NCBI RefSeq assembly: GCF_000758325.1
Contig: NZ_CP009459.1
Location: forward strand, 1,984,001 to 2,048,000
Reading direction: 5' to 3'
Source of the DNA: Cedecea neteri
GTDB lineage: Bacteria > Pseudomonadota > Gammaproteobacteria > Enterobacterales > Enterobacteriaceae
Length of the DNA stretch: 64,000 nucleotides
The first letter of the stretch is position 1. Every line of letters begins with the position of its first letter. The translations under genes and the position numbers were made by a program. Under the pieces are notes generated by a model that saw only the letters and a program-made list of their open reading frames with translations, was not told where the DNA came from and searched no databases. Positions 33,354 to 44,292 of the stretch are shown here, one piece after another.

Positions 33354-34612
33354 TGGGCACGCCGCTTATGGGTTTGAATTATGCAGAAATTGCGGCCCAG
33401 CGCGTAATGGACAGGGCTGACCAACTGGCCGCTATCAGCGAAAGCGCGGGCCAGCTGACCCGGGTTTACCTTTCGGTGCAGCATCTGCGGGCGAATCAGC
33501 TGGTAGCTGGCTGGATGGAGCAGCTCGGCATGACAACCTGGCAGGACGCGGTCGGCAATGTTTGTGGGCGCTATGAAGGCAAGCAAGAAGGCGCGCAGGC
33601 GATTCTGCTGGGGTCCCATCTTGATACGGTGCGTAATGCGGGCCGCTACGATGGGATGCTCGGCGTGCTGTGCGCCCTGGAAGTTGTCGCCTACCTTTAT
33701 CAAAACAATATCCAGCTCGAACAGGCCATCGAAATTGTCGGCTTTGGCGATGAAGAGGGCACCCGCTTCGGGGTTACTCTGCTGGGAAGCCGGGGCATCA
33801 CCGGCAGCTGGCCGGAGCATTGGCTGAGCTGTGAAGATGCCAGCGGCGTCAGCGTGGCGCAGGCCATGACGATTGCCGGGCTGGATCCCACGCGTATTGC
33901 CAGCGCGGAGCGGCCGAAAAGCGATTACAGCGCTTACCTTGAGCTGCATATTGAGCAGGGACCGGTGCTGGAGGAGCAGGGGCTTGCGCTGGGCGTGGTC
34001 ACGGCCATTAACGGCGCCCGTCGTCTGAACTGCAGCTTTACCGGCCATGCGGGCCATGCCGGGACGGTGCCGATGGCGCTGCGCAAAGATGCGCTGGCCG
34101 CCGCCGCCGAGTGGATGACCTTTATTGAATCTACCACGCGCCGCCACGGCCCAGACGAAGTGGCCACCGTGGGAACGTTAAGCTGTGCGCCAGGCGCGGT
34201 GAACGTCATCCCTGGCGACGTTCAGCTTACGCTGGACATTCGCAGTCCGCGGGATGAAAGTCTGGCGAGTTTGTTAGACCAGCTTCTTGCGGAAGGGGAA
34301 GCGATTGCTGCCCGTCGCGGTATGCAGTTTACCGCAGAAGCCTACTACGCGATTCCGGCCACGCCGTGTGATGCGGCGTTGCAGGCAACGCTAACGCAGG
34401 CGGTGAGCGAAGTTCAGGGGCGAAGCCTGTCGTTGCCAAGCGGCGCAGGGCACGACGCCATTGCCATCGCCGAGCGTTGGCCGAGCGCCATGCTGTTTGT
34501 TCGCTGCGAGAAGGGCATCAGCCATCATCCGGCGGAATCCGTCACTGAAAGCGATGTGGCCCTTGCCGTCCAGGCTTTTACTCGCGCCGTCACCCTATTG
34601 GCGGAGCAATAA
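33353..34612 (+). CDS. hpxK: HpxK allantoate amidohydrolase
   Basis: 419-aa M20-family amidohydrolase of the AllC/hydantoinase-carbamoylase type. Metal ligands are seen in G-S-H-L-D-T-V, Y-D-G-M-L-G, G-D-E-E-G-T-R-F and L-H-I-E-Q-G-P. Converts allantoate to ureidoglycine with release of ammonia and CO2. The ATG overlaps the hpxJ stop; an alternative start is five codons downstream. Confidence 0.9.
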   Translation: MGTPLMGLNYAEIAAQRVMDRADQLAAISESAGQLTRVYLSVQHLRANQLVAGWMEQLGMTTWQDAVGNVCGRYEGKQEGAQAILLGSHLDTVRNAGRYDGMLGVLCALEVVAYLYQNNIQLEQAIEIVGFGDEEGTRFGVTLLGSRGITGSWPEHWLSCEDASGVSVAQAMTIAGLDPTRIASAERPKSDYSAYLELHIEQGPVLEEQGLALGVVTAINGARRLNCSFTGHAGHAGTVPMALRKDALAAAAEWMTFIESTTRRHGPDEVATVGTLSCAPGAVNVIPGDVQLTLDIRSPRDESLASLLDQLLAEGEAIAARRGMQFTAEAYYAIPATPCDAALQATLTQAVSEVQGRSLSLPSGAGHDAIAIAERWPSAMLFVRCEKGISHHPAESVTESDVALAVQAFTRAVTLLAEQ

Positions 34613-34640
34613 AAAACCGGCCTGAATGGGCCGGTTTCTT
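34613..34640 (+). terminator. terminator after hpxK
   Basis: AAACCGGCC-tgaat-GGGCCGGTTT stem with flanking A and T tracts. Confidence 0.8.
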
Positions 34641-34652
34641 CATACGTCATCC

Positions 34653-35423
34653 TCACAGGCTGAAAGGATCGGCATCCTGCCAGGCCGGGAATTTCTCCCG
34701 GTACTCCCGCAGAGCAATCAGCGAAAGATCGGCATCAAGTCGTGCTGCCTGGTGAGGTTCAACGCTTGCCAGGATCTCGCCCTGCGGGCTGATGATCCGG
34801 CTGTCGCCCCGATAATGGTGTCCGTTACCGTCGGTGCCGACGCGGTTGCAGCCTGCGACATAAGCCTGGTTCTCAATGGCGCGTGCCTGTAGCAGGCTTT
34901 GCCAGTGCAGCGAGCGCGGCGCCGGCCAGTTGGCGACGTACAGCGCCAGATCGTAATCGTTGCGGTTGCGGGACCACACCGGGAAGCGCAGGTCGTAGCA
35001 AACCAGCGGTAAAATACGCCAGCCCTTCCACTCAATAATTACCCGCTCTTCCCCGGCCTGGTAATGATGATGCTCATCGGCCATGCGGAACAGGTGGCGC
35101 TTATCGTAGAAGTGAACTTTACCGTCCGGCTGAACCAACAGGAAGCGGTTCACCGGCCCGCGTTCAGTTTGCAGAGCGGCGCTGCCGGCGATCATCGCCT
35201 GCGTTTGCTGGGCTTTGAACTGCATCCAGTCAATCACTTCCTGTTCCGGCATTGACTGCACGGCGGCTTCCATCGCAAAGCCGGTGGTGAACATCTCCGG
35301 CAGAATAATCAGGTCACGCCCGCGCAGGCCCTCCAGCAGCACATCAAAGTGACGCAGGTTCGCGGCACCGTCCATCCAGACGAGCGGTTGTTGCAGAACG
35401 GAAACTTTCAGACCAGACACCAT
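34653..35423 (-). CDS. yafV: Omega-amidase YafV (nitrilase superfamily)
   Basis: 256-aa nitrilase-fold amidase. The Glu-Lys-Cys triad is in L-P-E-M-F, Y-D-K-R-H and V-C-Y-D-L-R-F-P. It probably hydrolyses 2-oxoglutaramate and 2-oxosuccinamate-type amides. The start M-V-S-G-L-K is chosen by alignment to E. coli YafV, also 256 aa. Confidence 0.93.
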   Translation of the reverse strand: MVSGLKVSVLQQPLVWMDGAANLRHFDVLLEGLRGRDLIILPEMFTTGFAMEAAVQSMPEQEVIDWMQFKAQQTQAMIAGSAALQTERGPVNRFLLVQPDGKVHFYDKRHLFRMADEHHHYQAGEERVIIEWKGWRILPLVCYDLRFPVWSRNRNDYDLALYVANWPAPRSLHWQSLLQARAIENQAYVAGCNRVGTDGNGHHYRGDSRIISPQGEILASVEPHQAARLDADLSLIALREYREKFPAWQDADPFSL

Positions 35424-35484
35424 CGGCAGCCTCTTAGCAGAATATTTCTTCCACTGTAGCACGAGAAAACATGCTTTTGTTGGC

Positions 35485-35512
35485 AATAAAAAACCCCTCC
35501 TGAGAGGGGTTA
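35485..35512 (-). terminator. fadE terminator
   Basis: On the minus strand AACCCCTC-tcag-GAGGGGTT followed by TTTTTT, immediately after the fadE stop. Confidence 0.8.
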
Positions 35513-35516
35513 ATGG

Positions 35517-37961
35517 CTAGGCGGCTTCAACCTTTCTGTGCTTTTCCGGCACCTTCACCGGCTGTGTTGCCAGCGCCTCCGGCTCAAACTCATCCACGTT
35601 GATGCTGCGCAGTCGGCTGGCTTCGGCTTTGGTCAGAATCGCCGCTTCATCGGCGGTGATCTTGCCTTCACCCAGCAGCTGCTTCGCCAGTTCATCCAGG
35701 CGAGTGAACGGCAGATTCCGCTTCAGCTCTTTGCACACGCGCTGGTGGATTGGCTCGGCGGCCATAATATCCAGCAGAGCGGCTTCCAACAGGCCAGCAG
35801 GGTTGTGCTCGCTTGGCGTCAGGTACTGACCGCGACCAATACGGGTACGGGTTGCGGACGGTACCTGCAGGATTTTCGCCAGCTTGTGGTCCAGCGCATC
35901 GGACGGCGCATCGTAACGGCGGCCCAGCGGGAAGATAACCAGGCGCAGCGTACCGGCCACAAAGCGGTTCGGGAAGTTGCGCAGCAGGTCATCAATCGCC
36001 TGTTCGGCCTGGAACAGCGCATCCTGCACGCCCCAGTGAACCAGCGGCAGATCTGCTTCGTTACGGCCTTCGTCTTCGTAGCGTTTCAGCACCGCAGTTG
36101 CCAGATAAAGCTGGCTCAGCACATCACCCAGGCGAGCAGAAATACGCTCCCGGCGCTTCAGGCTACCGCCCAGCACGGCCATGGAGACATCCGACAGCAG
36201 CGCCAGGTTTGCGCTCAGGCGGTTGATGTACTGGTAGTAGCGTTTAGTTGCATCGCGGGTTGGCGTGCTGCTGCCGAGGCCGTTGGTCAGGCCCAGCCAC
36301 AGGCTGCGCATTTTGTTGCTGCCCACGTGGCCGATGTGTTTGAACAGCAGCTTATCGAAGGCATTCACATCGTTATTCTGCGCCGCGGCCATCTCTTCCA
36401 GCACGTACGGATGGCAGCGAATTGCGCCCTGGCCGAAGATGATCATGCTGCGGGTCAGAATGTTGGCGCCTTCAACGGTGATGGCGATCGGCGCGCCCTG
36501 GTAAGCACGGGCCACGAAGTTAGTGTCACCGAGCATGATGCCTTTCCCGCCGACGATATCCATCGCATCAAGAATGGCGCGCTGGCCGCGGTGGGTACAG
36601 TGGTACTTAACAATCGCAGACAGCACGGCAGGTTTTTCACCAAGTACGATGCCGTAGGTAATTAGAGAAGCTGCAGCATCCATGACATAGGCGTTACCGG
36701 CGATACGTGCCAGCGGCTCTTCAATACCTTCCATTTTGCCGATAGAGATTTTGAACTGACGGCGGATGTGGGCATAAGCGCCCGTTGCCATTGCCACGGA
36801 CTTCAGGCCGCCAGTGGCGTTAGACGGCAGCGTAATCCCACGGCCTACGGACAGGCACTCAACCAGCATACGCCAGCCCTGACCGGCCATTTTTGGGCCG
36901 CCGATAATAAAGTCGATAGGGACAAAGATGTCTTTCCCACGGGTTGGGCCGTTCTGGAACGGCACGTTCAGCGGGAAGTGACGCTTGCCGATTTCCACGC
37001 CTGGCGTATGGGTTGGGATCAGTGCGCAGGTAATGCCGAGGTCTTCTTCGCCGCCGAGCAGGCGGTTCGGGTCAGACAGTTTAAACGCCAGGCCCAGCAC
37101 GGTAGCGATAGGGGCGAGCGTGATATAGCGTTTGTTCCAGGTCAGGCGCATACCGAGCACCTGTTCGCCCTGCCATTCCCCCATGCACACCACGCCGCTA
37201 TCAGGGATAGCACCGGCATCGGAACCGGCTTCCGGGCTGGTCAGTGCGAAACAAGGAATTTCCAGACCGCGCGCCAGGCGTGGCAGGTAGTGATCTTTTT
37301 GCTCTTCGGTGCCGTAGTGCTGTAGCAGTTCGCCCGGACCTAAAGAGTTAGGCACGCCGACGGTAATCGCCAGGATCCCGGAAACGCCGGACAGTTTTTG
37401 CAGCACGCGAGCCTGAGCATAGGCGGAAAACTCGAGGCCGCCGTACTCTTTCTTGATGATCATCGCGAAGAAGCGATGCTCTTTCAGATAGGCCCACAGT
37501 TCAGGAGGCAGGTCGGCCAGTTCGTGGGTGATCTGGAAGTCGTTCGCCATGCGGCAGGCTTCTTCCACCGGGCCATCCAGGAACGCTTGTTCTTCTGCGG
37601 TCAGCTTTGGCTGCGGGTAGTTATGCAGTTTCTGCCAGTCCGGCTTGCCGCGGAACAGATCGCCTTCCCACCAGGTCGTCCCGGCGTCGATAGCTTCTTT
37701 TTCGGTACGGGACATTGGCGGCATGACTTTGCGGAAGCCACGGAAGATCGGGGCAGAGATCAGCGATTTACGCAGCGGTGTGACCAGCAGCGGCACCAGA
37801 ATTAGCGCCAGCGGAACCAGCACCCAGAAAGACCAGATGCCAGCGAAGCCCAGCGCGGCGGTCCACGCGAGCAGAAGCACGCTGCTAAGCAGCAGATTTG
37901 CCTGGTGATAGAAGAGCACACCCAGCAGAACAACGGTAAGGACAATGCTTAAAATCAACAT
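35517..37961 (-). CDS. fadE: Acyl-CoA dehydrogenase FadE
   Basis: 814-aa FAD-dependent acyl-CoA dehydrogenase, the first step of fatty-acid beta-oxidation. The N-terminus has a hydrophobic membrane-anchoring region (M-L-I-L-S-I-V-L and following), and ACAD domains occupy about 90-520. The start gives exactly the E. coli FadE length. A FadR operator lies just upstream. Confidence 0.95.
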   Translation of the reverse strand: MLILSIVLTVVLLGVLFYHQANLLLSSVLLLAWTAALGFAGIWSFWVLVPLALILVPLLVTPLRKSLISAPIFRGFRKVMPPMSRTEKEAIDAGTTWWEGDLFRGKPDWQKLHNYPQPKLTAEEQAFLDGPVEEACRMANDFQITHELADLPPELWAYLKEHRFFAMIIKKEYGGLEFSAYAQARVLQKLSGVSGILAITVGVPNSLGPGELLQHYGTEEQKDHYLPRLARGLEIPCFALTSPEAGSDAGAIPDSGVVCMGEWQGEQVLGMRLTWNKRYITLAPIATVLGLAFKLSDPNRLLGGEEDLGITCALIPTHTPGVEIGKRHFPLNVPFQNGPTRGKDIFVPIDFIIGGPKMAGQGWRMLVECLSVGRGITLPSNATGGLKSVAMATGAYAHIRRQFKISIGKMEGIEEPLARIAGNAYVMDAAASLITYGIVLGEKPAVLSAIVKYHCTHRGQRAILDAMDIVGGKGIMLGDTNFVARAYQGAPIAITVEGANILTRSMIIFGQGAIRCHPYVLEEMAAAQNNDVNAFDKLLFKHIGHVGSNKMRSLWLGLTNGLGSSTPTRDATKRYYQYINRLSANLALLSDVSMAVLGGSLKRRERISARLGDVLSQLYLATAVLKRYEDEGRNEADLPLVHWGVQDALFQAEQAIDDLLRNFPNRFVAGTLRLVIFPLGRRYDAPSDALDHKLAKILQVPSATRTRIGRGQYLTPSEHNPAGLLEAALLDIMAAEPIHQRVCKELKRNLPFTRLDELAKQLLGEGKITADEAAILTKAEASRLRSINVDEFEPEALATQPVKVPEKHRKVEAA

Positions 37962-37982
37962 AAAGAAAGCTCCCTTGCTTGT

Positions 37983-37998
37983 AGGAGGTCTGACCACT
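37983..37998 (-). promoter_or_regulatory. FadR operator of fadE
   Basis: Minus strand AGTGGTCAGACCTCCT, matching the FadR consensus built on GGTCNGACC. It sits 22 nt upstream of the fadE start, in line with the known FadR repression of fadE released by long-chain acyl-CoA. Confidence 0.8.
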
Positions 37999-38190
37999 TG
38001 TGATGTATTGGTTGTAGTGGATGTTGCTTTATTTAGCAATGTGTTTACAAAATAATTACAACCTTGCTCACATTGTTGCCGCACTTCCGGGGAAAACCCC
38101 GGCTTAACACGCGGGGTTACGCTTCTCGCTTTCGGCGCTATCCGGTACACTGCGGGATGTGAAATTCACTCAAACCTCAAGGACCTCCTC

Positions 38191-38772
38191 ATGTACCAGG
38201 ATCTTATTCGTAGTGAGCTAAATGAAGCGGCGGAAACGCTAACTAACTTCCTTAAGGATGAAGCCAACATTCATGCCATCCAGCGCGCAGCAGTGCTGCT
38301 GGCAGACAGTTTCAAAGCGGGCGGCAAAGTACTGTCCTGCGGGAACGGTGGCTCACACTGCGATGCTATGCACTTTGCGGAAGAGTTAACCGGTCGCTAT
38401 CGTGAGAACCGCCCGGGCTATCCGGCGATCGCGATCTCTGACGTGAGCCACATTTCCTGCGTCAGCAACGATTTTGGCTACGACTATGTCTTCTCTCGCT
38501 ACGTTGAAGCCGTTGGCCGTGAAGGCGACGTGCTGCTGGGGATCTCCACGTCCGGCAACTCCGGCAACGTCATCAAAGCGATTGAAGCTGCCCGCGCGAA
38601 AGGCATGAAAGTCATTACCCTGACCGGCAAAGACGGCGGCAAAATGGCCGGTACGGCTGATATCGAAATTCGTGTGCCGCACTTCGGCTATGCGGACCGC
38701 ATTCAGGAAATTCACATTAAAGTGATCCACATCCTGATTCAGTTAATCGAAAAAGAAATGGTTAAAGCTTAG
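38191..38772 (+). CDS. gmhA: Phosphoheptose isomerase (sedoheptulose-7-phosphate isomerase)
   Basis: 193-aa SIS-domain enzyme that makes D-glycero-D-manno-heptose 7-phosphate for LPS core. Motifs [10 protein letters not shown] and [10 protein letters not shown] are present. AAGGAC precedes the ATG. Works upstream of gmhB (6560) in the same pathway. Confidence 0.97.
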   Translation: MYQDLIRSELNEAAETLTNFLKDEANIHAIQRAAVLLADSFKAGGKVLSCGNGGSHCDAMHFAEELTGRYRENRPGYPAIAISDVSHISCVSNDFGYDYVFSRYVEAVGREGDVLLGISTSGNSGNVIKAIEAARAKGMKVITLTGKDGGKMAGTADIEIRVPHFGYADRIQEIHIKVIHILIQLIEKEMVKA

Positions 38773-38829
38773 CCCGTAATGTCCTCTGCTCCTCCCGGGG
38801 CAGGGGACATTCGTTGTGGGAGAGAAGAG

Positions 38830-39597
38830 ATGTGCGAACTGCTCGGGATGAGTGCCAACGTACCGACGGATATCTGTTTTAGTTTTACCGGACTGGTGCA
38901 GCGCGGAGGCGGAACAGGCCCCCATAAAGACGGCTGGGGTATTACCTTCTACGAAGGGAAAGGCTGTCGCACTTTTAAAGATCCGCAGCCGAGCTTTAAC
39001 TCGCCCATCGCCCGCCTCGTCCAGGAATACCCGATTAAATCCTGCTCGGTGGTGGCGCACATTCGCCAGGCGAACCGCGGCAAAGTGGCGCTGGAAAATA
39101 CCCATCCATTCACCCGTGAACTCTGGGGCCGCAACTGGACCTATGCCCATAACGGGCAGCTAAAGGGCCATCGCACGCTGGAGACGGGGACGTTCCGCCC
39201 GATTGGCGAAACGGACAGCGAGCAGGCGTTCTGCTGGCTGCTGCACAAACTCACGCAGCGTTACCCGCGCACGCCGGGCAATATGGAAGCGGTGTTCCGC
39301 TACATTACTGAACTGGGTGCAGAGCTTAGAGAGAAGGGCGTGTTTAACATGCTGCTGTCGGACGGGCGCTACGTGATGGCGTTTTGCTCGACGAACCTGT
39401 TCTGGATCACCCGCAGAGCGCCATTCGGCGTCGCTAAACTGCTGGATCAGGACGTGGAAATTGATTTTCAGGAAGAGACCACACCGAACGATGTGGTCAC
39501 GGTCATCGCGACTCAGCCGCTGACCGCCAACGAAACCTGGCACAAAATTGAGCCAGGCAAGTCGGCGTTATTTTGCCTCGGTGAGCTTATAGTTTGA
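38830..39597 (+). CDS. yafJ: YafJ class II glutamine amidotransferase
   Basis: 255-aa type II glutamine amidotransferase-fold protein. The start M-C-E-L-L-G-M-S places the nucleophilic Cys at position 2 after Met removal, which decides the start over an earlier in-frame ATG. GAGAAGAG lies upstream. E. coli YafJ is reported to act as a glutamine amidotransferase-like hydrolase; the precise role is unclear. The 3' end overlaps convergent yafK by 30 nt. Confidence 0.92.
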   Translation: MCELLGMSANVPTDICFSFTGLVQRGGGTGPHKDGWGITFYEGKGCRTFKDPQPSFNSPIARLVQEYPIKSCSVVAHIRQANRGKVALENTHPFTRELWGRNWTYAHNGQLKGHRTLETGTFRPIGETDSEQAFCWLLHKLTQRYPRTPGNMEAVFRYITELGAELREKGVFNMLLSDGRYVMAFCSTNLFWITRRAPFGVAKLLDQDVEIDFQEETTPNDVVTVIATQPLTANETWHKIEPGKSALFCLGELIV

Positions 39598-40308
39598 AGC
39601 CAGCTGCGGCTGAACTGGCGTCATCACGGCAGGTTTGCTGATGACGTAGTTCCCGCTGACCACGGCCACGCCCGGTGGCTGATGGTTGGCCGCGAAGTAG
39701 TCATAGCCTGGTTTCAGCTCTTTCCAGAAGTTGATGTAGGTGGAGTACTTGTGGCGTTCCATATTGGCGTCGGTCATGCGGAACGGGAAGATACTGACCT
39801 GCACGCGCGGCTGGCCAAACACCAAAGCCCCGGTCACAAACTGGAAGATTTCGTCGATGCCGGAGTCGGTCATGGCATAGCAGCCAATCGACACGCAGGC
39901 GCCGTGAATCATCAGGTATTTACCTTCATAGCCGTGAGCGCGGTCAAATTCATTCGGGAAGCCGATATTAATGGCTTTATAGAAGCGGCTGTCCGGTTTT
40001 AACTGACTGCGATCAACGCTGTAAAAACCTTCCGGGCTTTTAAAATCGCCCTGACGCTGTTTTGGTCCCAGGCCGCCGGAATAGTTACAGATGCGGTAGC
40101 TGTTGAGAAGCTGATACTGCTCGCCCATCTTCACCCACAGTTCCAGGGTGCGTTCTTCTTTAAAGATTTGAATATAAACCGGGGAGCCCATTAGCTGCTG
40201 TCTGCTATCTTTGCCGACAGGGGCGGCGACACCGCTGCTATTCAGCAGGCTGGCGAAAGAGAAAAACGGCATAGAGAGCATCGCAATAATCAGTGCGATC
40301 TTACGCAT
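39568..40308 (-). CDS. yafK: L,D-transpeptidase-family protein YafK (DpaA)
   Basis: 246-aa exported YkuD-domain protein with an N-terminal signal peptide and the active-site motif [10 protein letters not shown] (catalytic Cys). In E. coli YafK/DpaA detaches Braun lipoprotein from peptidoglycan. Same length as E. coli. Confidence 0.92.
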   Translation of the reverse strand: MRKIALIIAMLSMPFFSFASLLNSSGVAAPVGKDSRQQLMGSPVYIQIFKEERTLELWVKMGEQYQLLNSYRICNYSGGLGPKQRQGDFKSPEGFYSVDRSQLKPDSRFYKAINIGFPNEFDRAHGYEGKYLMIHGACVSIGCYAMTDSGIDEIFQFVTGALVFGQPRVQVSIFPFRMTDANMERHKYSTYINFWKELKPGYDYFAANHQPPGVAVVSGNYVISKPAVMTPVQPQLASNYKLTEAK

Positions 40309-40561
40309 ACTGCTTGATTCCTTGATAAAGCTGAAACTAACAGCCAGGACGGCTAAAGGGACCCGAAATCAGAAAATTCTGTACAGGATTGCGCTCACAT
40401 TAGCATCGTGGCTAATTTTCGCAAGCGCCAGACGCGGGCGTTTACACATTTTATTGGAATCAATTGGAGTTTTTGCGGTGTGTCACTTTATGCCCATGGT
40501 GACGCCGCTCGCCAGGTTGTTCATCGTCTACCTGAGACGATTTCCTCATTTTGAAAAATAG

Positions 40562-40577
40562 CTGTATACTTATCCAG
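40562..40577 (+). promoter_or_regulatory. LexA box of dinB
   Basis: CTGTATACTTATCCAG, with CTG-N10-CAG spacing, 25 nt upstream of dinB. It closely resembles the E. coli dinB SOS box. Confidence 0.85.
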
Positions 40578-40601
40578 TGTTGTTTTTCTGGTTGAGTGGA
40601 T

Positions 40602-41657
40602 ATGCGCAAAATTATTCATGTCGATATGGACTGCTTTTTTGCCGCCGTTGAGATGCGTGATAATCCGGCCCTGCGCGATATTCCGCTCGCTATTGGCGGC
40701 AGCGCCCAGCGGCGCGGCGTGATCAGCACGGCGAACTACCCAGCCAGAAAATACGGCGTGCGCAGCGCGATGTCGACCGCGATGGCGCTAAAACTCTGCC
40801 CGCATCTCACTCTGCTGCCGGGGCGGTTTGAGGCCTATAAAGAAGCCTCTAACCATATCCGCGAAATCTTCTCCCGCTATACCTCGCGCATCGAACCTTT
40901 GTCGCTGGATGAAGCCTATCTGGACGTCACCGACAGCGAGCACTGCCAGGGATCGGCCACGTTGATAGCCCGCGAAATTCGCCAGGCGATTGCCGACGAA
41001 ATAAACCTGACTGCCTCAGCCGGTATTGCGCCGATAAAGTTTCTGGCAAAGATAGCTTCTGACCTCAATAAACCCAACGGCCAGTATGTGATTACGCCCG
41101 AACAGGTACCGGACTTTTTAGCGACGCTCACGCTCGGGAAAATTCCCGGCGTGGGCAAAGTCACCGCGGCAAAACTGGAAACTCTCGGTCTGAGAACCTG
41201 CGCCGACGTGCAAAATGCTGACCTGGCGATGTTGTTAAAACGCTTTGGGAAATTTGGCCGGGTGCTGTGGGAGCGCAGCCAGGGTATTGATGAACGCGAG
41301 ATCAGTAACGATCGCCAGAGAAAGTCGGTGGGGGTAGAGCGGACGCTGGCGGAAGACATTCATGAATGGCCAGAATGCGAAGAGATTATTGAACGTCTGT
41401 ACCCGGAGCTTGAGAGGCGCCTGGCCAAAGAGCGGGCCGACCTGCGCATTGCCCGGCAAGGCATCAAGCTGAAGTTTAATGACTTTCAGCTGACGACCCA
41501 GGAGCACGTCTGGCCGAAGCTGAACAAAGAAGACCTGATCGCTACGGCCCGTAAAACATGGGAAGAGCGGCGGGGAGGGCGCGGCGTCCGGCTGGTGGGG
41601 CTGCATGTGACCCTGCTCGACCCACAGCTGGAGAGGCAGTTGCTGCTGGGGTTGTGA
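40602..41657 (+). CDS. dinB: DNA polymerase IV
   Basis: 351-aa Y-family translesion polymerase. Catalytic carboxylates are in V-D-M-D-C-F-F and S-L-D-E-A-Y-L-D. The C-terminal clamp-binding peptide Q-L-L-L-G-L is present. I start at M-R-K-I-I-H, matching E. coli. SOS-induced through the upstream LexA box. Confidence 0.97.
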   Translation: MRKIIHVDMDCFFAAVEMRDNPALRDIPLAIGGSAQRRGVISTANYPARKYGVRSAMSTAMALKLCPHLTLLPGRFEAYKEASNHIREIFSRYTSRIEPLSLDEAYLDVTDSEHCQGSATLIAREIRQAIADEINLTASAGIAPIKFLAKIASDLNKPNGQYVITPEQVPDFLATLTLGKIPGVGKVTAAKLETLGLRTCADVQNADLAMLLKRFGKFGRVLWERSQGIDEREISNDRQRKSVGVERTLAEDIHEWPECEEIIERLYPELERRLAKERADLRIARQGIKLKFNDFQLTTQEHVWPKLNKEDLIATARKTWEERRGGRGVRLVGLHVTLLDPQLERQLLLGL

Positions 41658-41846
41658 ACAAGATCCTCATCCCGGCCTTCTCCGTGGAAGGGAGAAGGGG
41701 AAAAACAGCGTTATCGCTGAAAGTGAGGCTGACAAAGAAAGTACCCTCTCTATTTGAGAGAAAGCGTCAGTGAGCAAGAGGCAAGTAAGGCAAACAAAGA
41801 AAATCCCCTCTCCCTTATAGGGAGAGGGTTAGGGCGAGGGTAAAAC
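41658..41846. repeat. palindromic repeat cluster dinB-pepD
   Basis: Two imperfect palindromic units: about 41668-41700 (CCCGGCCTTCTCC...GGGAGAAGGGG) and 41813-41841 (CCCCTCTCCC-ttata-GGGAGAGGG). The second matches the repeat at 27381-27420. No gene seen. Confidence 0.65.
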
Positions 41847-43304
41847 TTACTTCGCCGGAATCGCCTTCAGCAACTCCGTCAGCAGCGTCCAGTACTGGCC
41901 AACGCTCTCAATATGCACCTGCTCGTCCGGGGAATGTGGGCCGGTAATGGTTGGCCCGATGGACACCATGTCCATCTCCGGGTACGGCTTTTTGAACAGG
42001 CCGCATTCCAGACCCGCGTGGATAACCATGATGTTCGGCGTCTGGTTGAACAGCTTCTGGTAAGTCTCGCGCACCAGAGCCATCACCGGAGACTTAGCGT
42101 CCGGCTGCCAGCCAGGATAGCTGCCTTTCGCCACGGTTTTAGCCCCGGCCAGTTCACCCAGGGACTCCAGCACGCTAACCACGTAGTCTTTACCGGAATC
42201 GATCAGGGAACGAATCAGGCAGATAATTTCTGCGCTGTCGTCACTCATGGTCACGACGCCTGCGTTCAGGGAAGTCTCAACCACGCCTTTCACTTCATCA
42301 GAGTTACGAATCACGCCGTTTGGCGTCGCGTTCAGCAGATGCAGGAAGGTATTGCGAGCTTTCGTGGTCAGCGCCTGTTTGTCAGACGTTGTGGCTTCCA
42401 CCAGCACGGTAATGTTCTTCTCGACCGCGGACAGTTCGTTTTTCAGAACGGCCAGGTAGTCGTTAGCCGCAGACTTCAGCTCGGCCGCTTTCGCCGCAGG
42501 CACGGCCAGCGTGGCAAAGGCTTCGCGCGGAATGGCGTTACGCAGGGTACCACCGTTCAGATCGAGCAGACGTGCGTCCAGTTCCGCTGCGTGAGCCAGC
42601 AGGAAGCGAGCCAGCAGCTTGTTGGCGTTGCCCAGGCCCAAGTGAATATCTGCGCCAGAGTGGCCGCCTTTCAGCCCTTTGATGGTCAGCTTGAAGGTGT
42701 CAAACCCGGCTGGAACCGCTTCACGCTGCAGCGGCAGCGTAGTGATGAAGTCGATCCCGCCCGCGCAGCCCATGTAGATCTCACCTTCCGTTTCGGAGTC
42801 GGTGTTGATCAGGATATCGGCCTGCATCCAGCCTGCCTGCAGGCCAAATGCGCCGTCCATCCCGGCTTCTTCGGTCATGGTCAGCAGCACTTCCAGCGGG
42901 CCGTGCGCCACACTATCGTCTGCCAGCACCGCCAGCGCGGACGCCATACCGATGCCGTTGTCTGCGCCCAGAGTGGTGCCGCGTGCTTTTACCCACTCAC
43001 CGTCGATGTACGGCTGGATAGGATCTTTAGTGAAGTCGTGAACGGTGTCGTTGTTTTTCTGTGGCACCATGTCGAGGTGCGCCTGAAGCGCCACAGGTTT
43101 GCGGTTTTCCATGCCCGGCGTAGCAGGCTTGCGAATCAGGATATTCCCCACCTGGTCACGTTCGACGTGCAGGCCTTTTTCTTTTGCCCAGGACAGGATG
43201 TGTTCCGCCAGCGCTTCTTCATGATAGGACGGATGCGGAATAGAACAGATTTTGGCAAAAATATCCCACAGCGGCTGTGGCGATAATTGAGACAATTCAG
43301 ACAC
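41847..43304 (-). CDS. pepD: Cytosol non-specific dipeptidase (aminoacyl-histidine dipeptidase)
   Basis: 485-aa M20 metallopeptidase. Zn ligands are in Q-A-H-L-D-M-V, L-G-A-D-N-G-I-G and T-E-E-A-G-M-D-G. Cleaves Xaa-His and other dipeptides. Full length compared with E. coli. Divergent from gpt. Confidence 0.96.
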   Translation of the reverse strand: MSELSQLSPQPLWDIFAKICSIPHPSYHEEALAEHILSWAKEKGLHVERDQVGNILIRKPATPGMENRKPVALQAHLDMVPQKNNDTVHDFTKDPIQPYIDGEWVKARGTTLGADNGIGMASALAVLADDSVAHGPLEVLLTMTEEAGMDGAFGLQAGWMQADILINTDSETEGEIYMGCAGGIDFITTLPLQREAVPAGFDTFKLTIKGLKGGHSGADIHLGLGNANKLLARFLLAHAAELDARLLDLNGGTLRNAIPREAFATLAVPAAKAAELKSAANDYLAVLKNELSAVEKNITVLVEATTSDKQALTTKARNTFLHLLNATPNGVIRNSDEVKGVVETSLNAGVVTMSDDSAEIICLIRSLIDSGKDYVVSVLESLGELAGAKTVAKGSYPGWQPDAKSPVMALVRETYQKLFNQTPNIMVIHAGLECGLFKKPYPEMDMVSIGPTITGPHSPDEQVHIESVGQYWTLLTELLKAIPAK

Positions 43305-43559
43305 GTTGAGTCTCCCTGGAGTCGTTTTTTTGGCTGACCGGTTACGTTTTTAGCCGGGTTCAGATACACCACAAGCACGGCTTGCGCGATGTTCTGAGAA
43401 TACCACTTTCTTTTGTTGCGTGAAGGCTGAATACGAGCAAAATCGGCTGCCAATGGCCTGCGGCACTGGTTTTTAGTGCGTCAGATCTCTATAATCTCGC
43501 GCAACCAAAACTCCTTCGAATACTTTTTAAGCCGTTATTTACAGGCCGGGACACTTCAC

Positions 43560-44018
43560 ATGAGCGAAAAATACGTCGTCACCTGGGACATGTTGCAGAT
43601 TCACGCCCGCAAACTGGCTCAGCGTCTGCTGCCAGCCGAACAGTGGAAAGGCATTATTGCCGTTAGCCGTGGTGGCCTGGTGCCGGGCGCGCTGCTGGCT
43701 CGTGAACTGGGTATTCGCCATGTTGATACCGTTTGCATTTCCAGCTACGACCACGACAACCAGCGTGAACTGACCGTGCTGAAGCGTGCAGAAGGCGACG
43801 GCGAAGGCTTCATCGTGATCGATGACCTGGTCGACACCGGCGGCACCGCGGTGGCCATTCGCGAAATGTATCCGAAAGCTCACTTCGTCACTATCTTCGC
43901 CAAACCAGCCGGTCAGCCGCTGGTGGACGATTACGTGATTGATATCCCGCAGGACACCTGGATTGAGCAGCCGTGGGATATGGGCGTGGTGTTTGTGCCG
44001 CCGTTGGCTGGCCGTTAA
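43560..44018 (+). CDS. gpt: Xanthine-guanine phosphoribosyltransferase
   Basis: 152-aa purine salvage enzyme with PRPP-binding loop [12 protein letters not shown]. The start M-S-E-K-Y-V-V-T-W matches E. coli Gpt, and the open frame 28 codons upstream is not conserved. Possible functional link to purine use with the hpx cluster, but the gene is core. Confidence 0.96.
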   Translation: MSEKYVVTWDMLQIHARKLAQRLLPAEQWKGIIAVSRGGLVPGALLARELGIRHVDTVCISSYDHDNQRELTVLKRAEGDGEGFIVIDDLVDTGGTAVAIREMYPKAHFVTIFAKPAGQPLVDDYVIDIPQDTWIEQPWDMGVVFVPPLAGR

Positions 44019-44041
44019 TCCCCCCAAATTTGCATTGATTT

Positions 44042-44227
44042 ACGCCCGGCATAGCCGGGCGTAATCGTTTTGACAAAGAGGAAAAAAACGTGGTTTTTCC
44101 CTCTTTGTGGTTATCAGGCGAAAATCAAAAAATTGATTTTCCTTGTTTACTGTTTTGTATCCTCTGATGCAGCTTCACTTATTTTGAGCTTTGTCATTTA
44201 TTTGGCGCCCGGCTTAGCCGGGCGTTT
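44042..44227 (+). other. gpt-frsA intergenic hairpin array
   Basis: 274-nt gap with two nearly identical terminator-like stems, ACGCCCGGC-at-AGCCGGGCGT (44042-44062) and CGCCCGGC-tta-GCCGGGCG (about 44206-44224). Between them is a third long hairpin, CAAAGAGG...CCTCTTTG (about 44075-44108). The first stem probably ends the gpt transcript. The repeated stem suggests a duplicated terminator or a small RNA bounded by terminators (inference). Confidence 0.5.
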
Positions 44228-44292
44228 GTGTTATTTGGACCGTATCAGGCTACAATAGCGACGTTTCTCGTATTCATGGAGGCAGTGAAACG

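Noticed and set aside
35538..36665. 375-codon open frame on the plus strand
   Set aside because: Antisense to fadE and composed of low-information Gln/Arg/Val-rich sequence; a shadow frame.
41913..43286. 457-codon open frame on the plus strand
   Set aside because: Exactly antisense to pepD, whose protein has all M20 motifs. The antisense product is Gln/Arg/His-rich with no recognisable domain, a shadow of GC-rich codon use.
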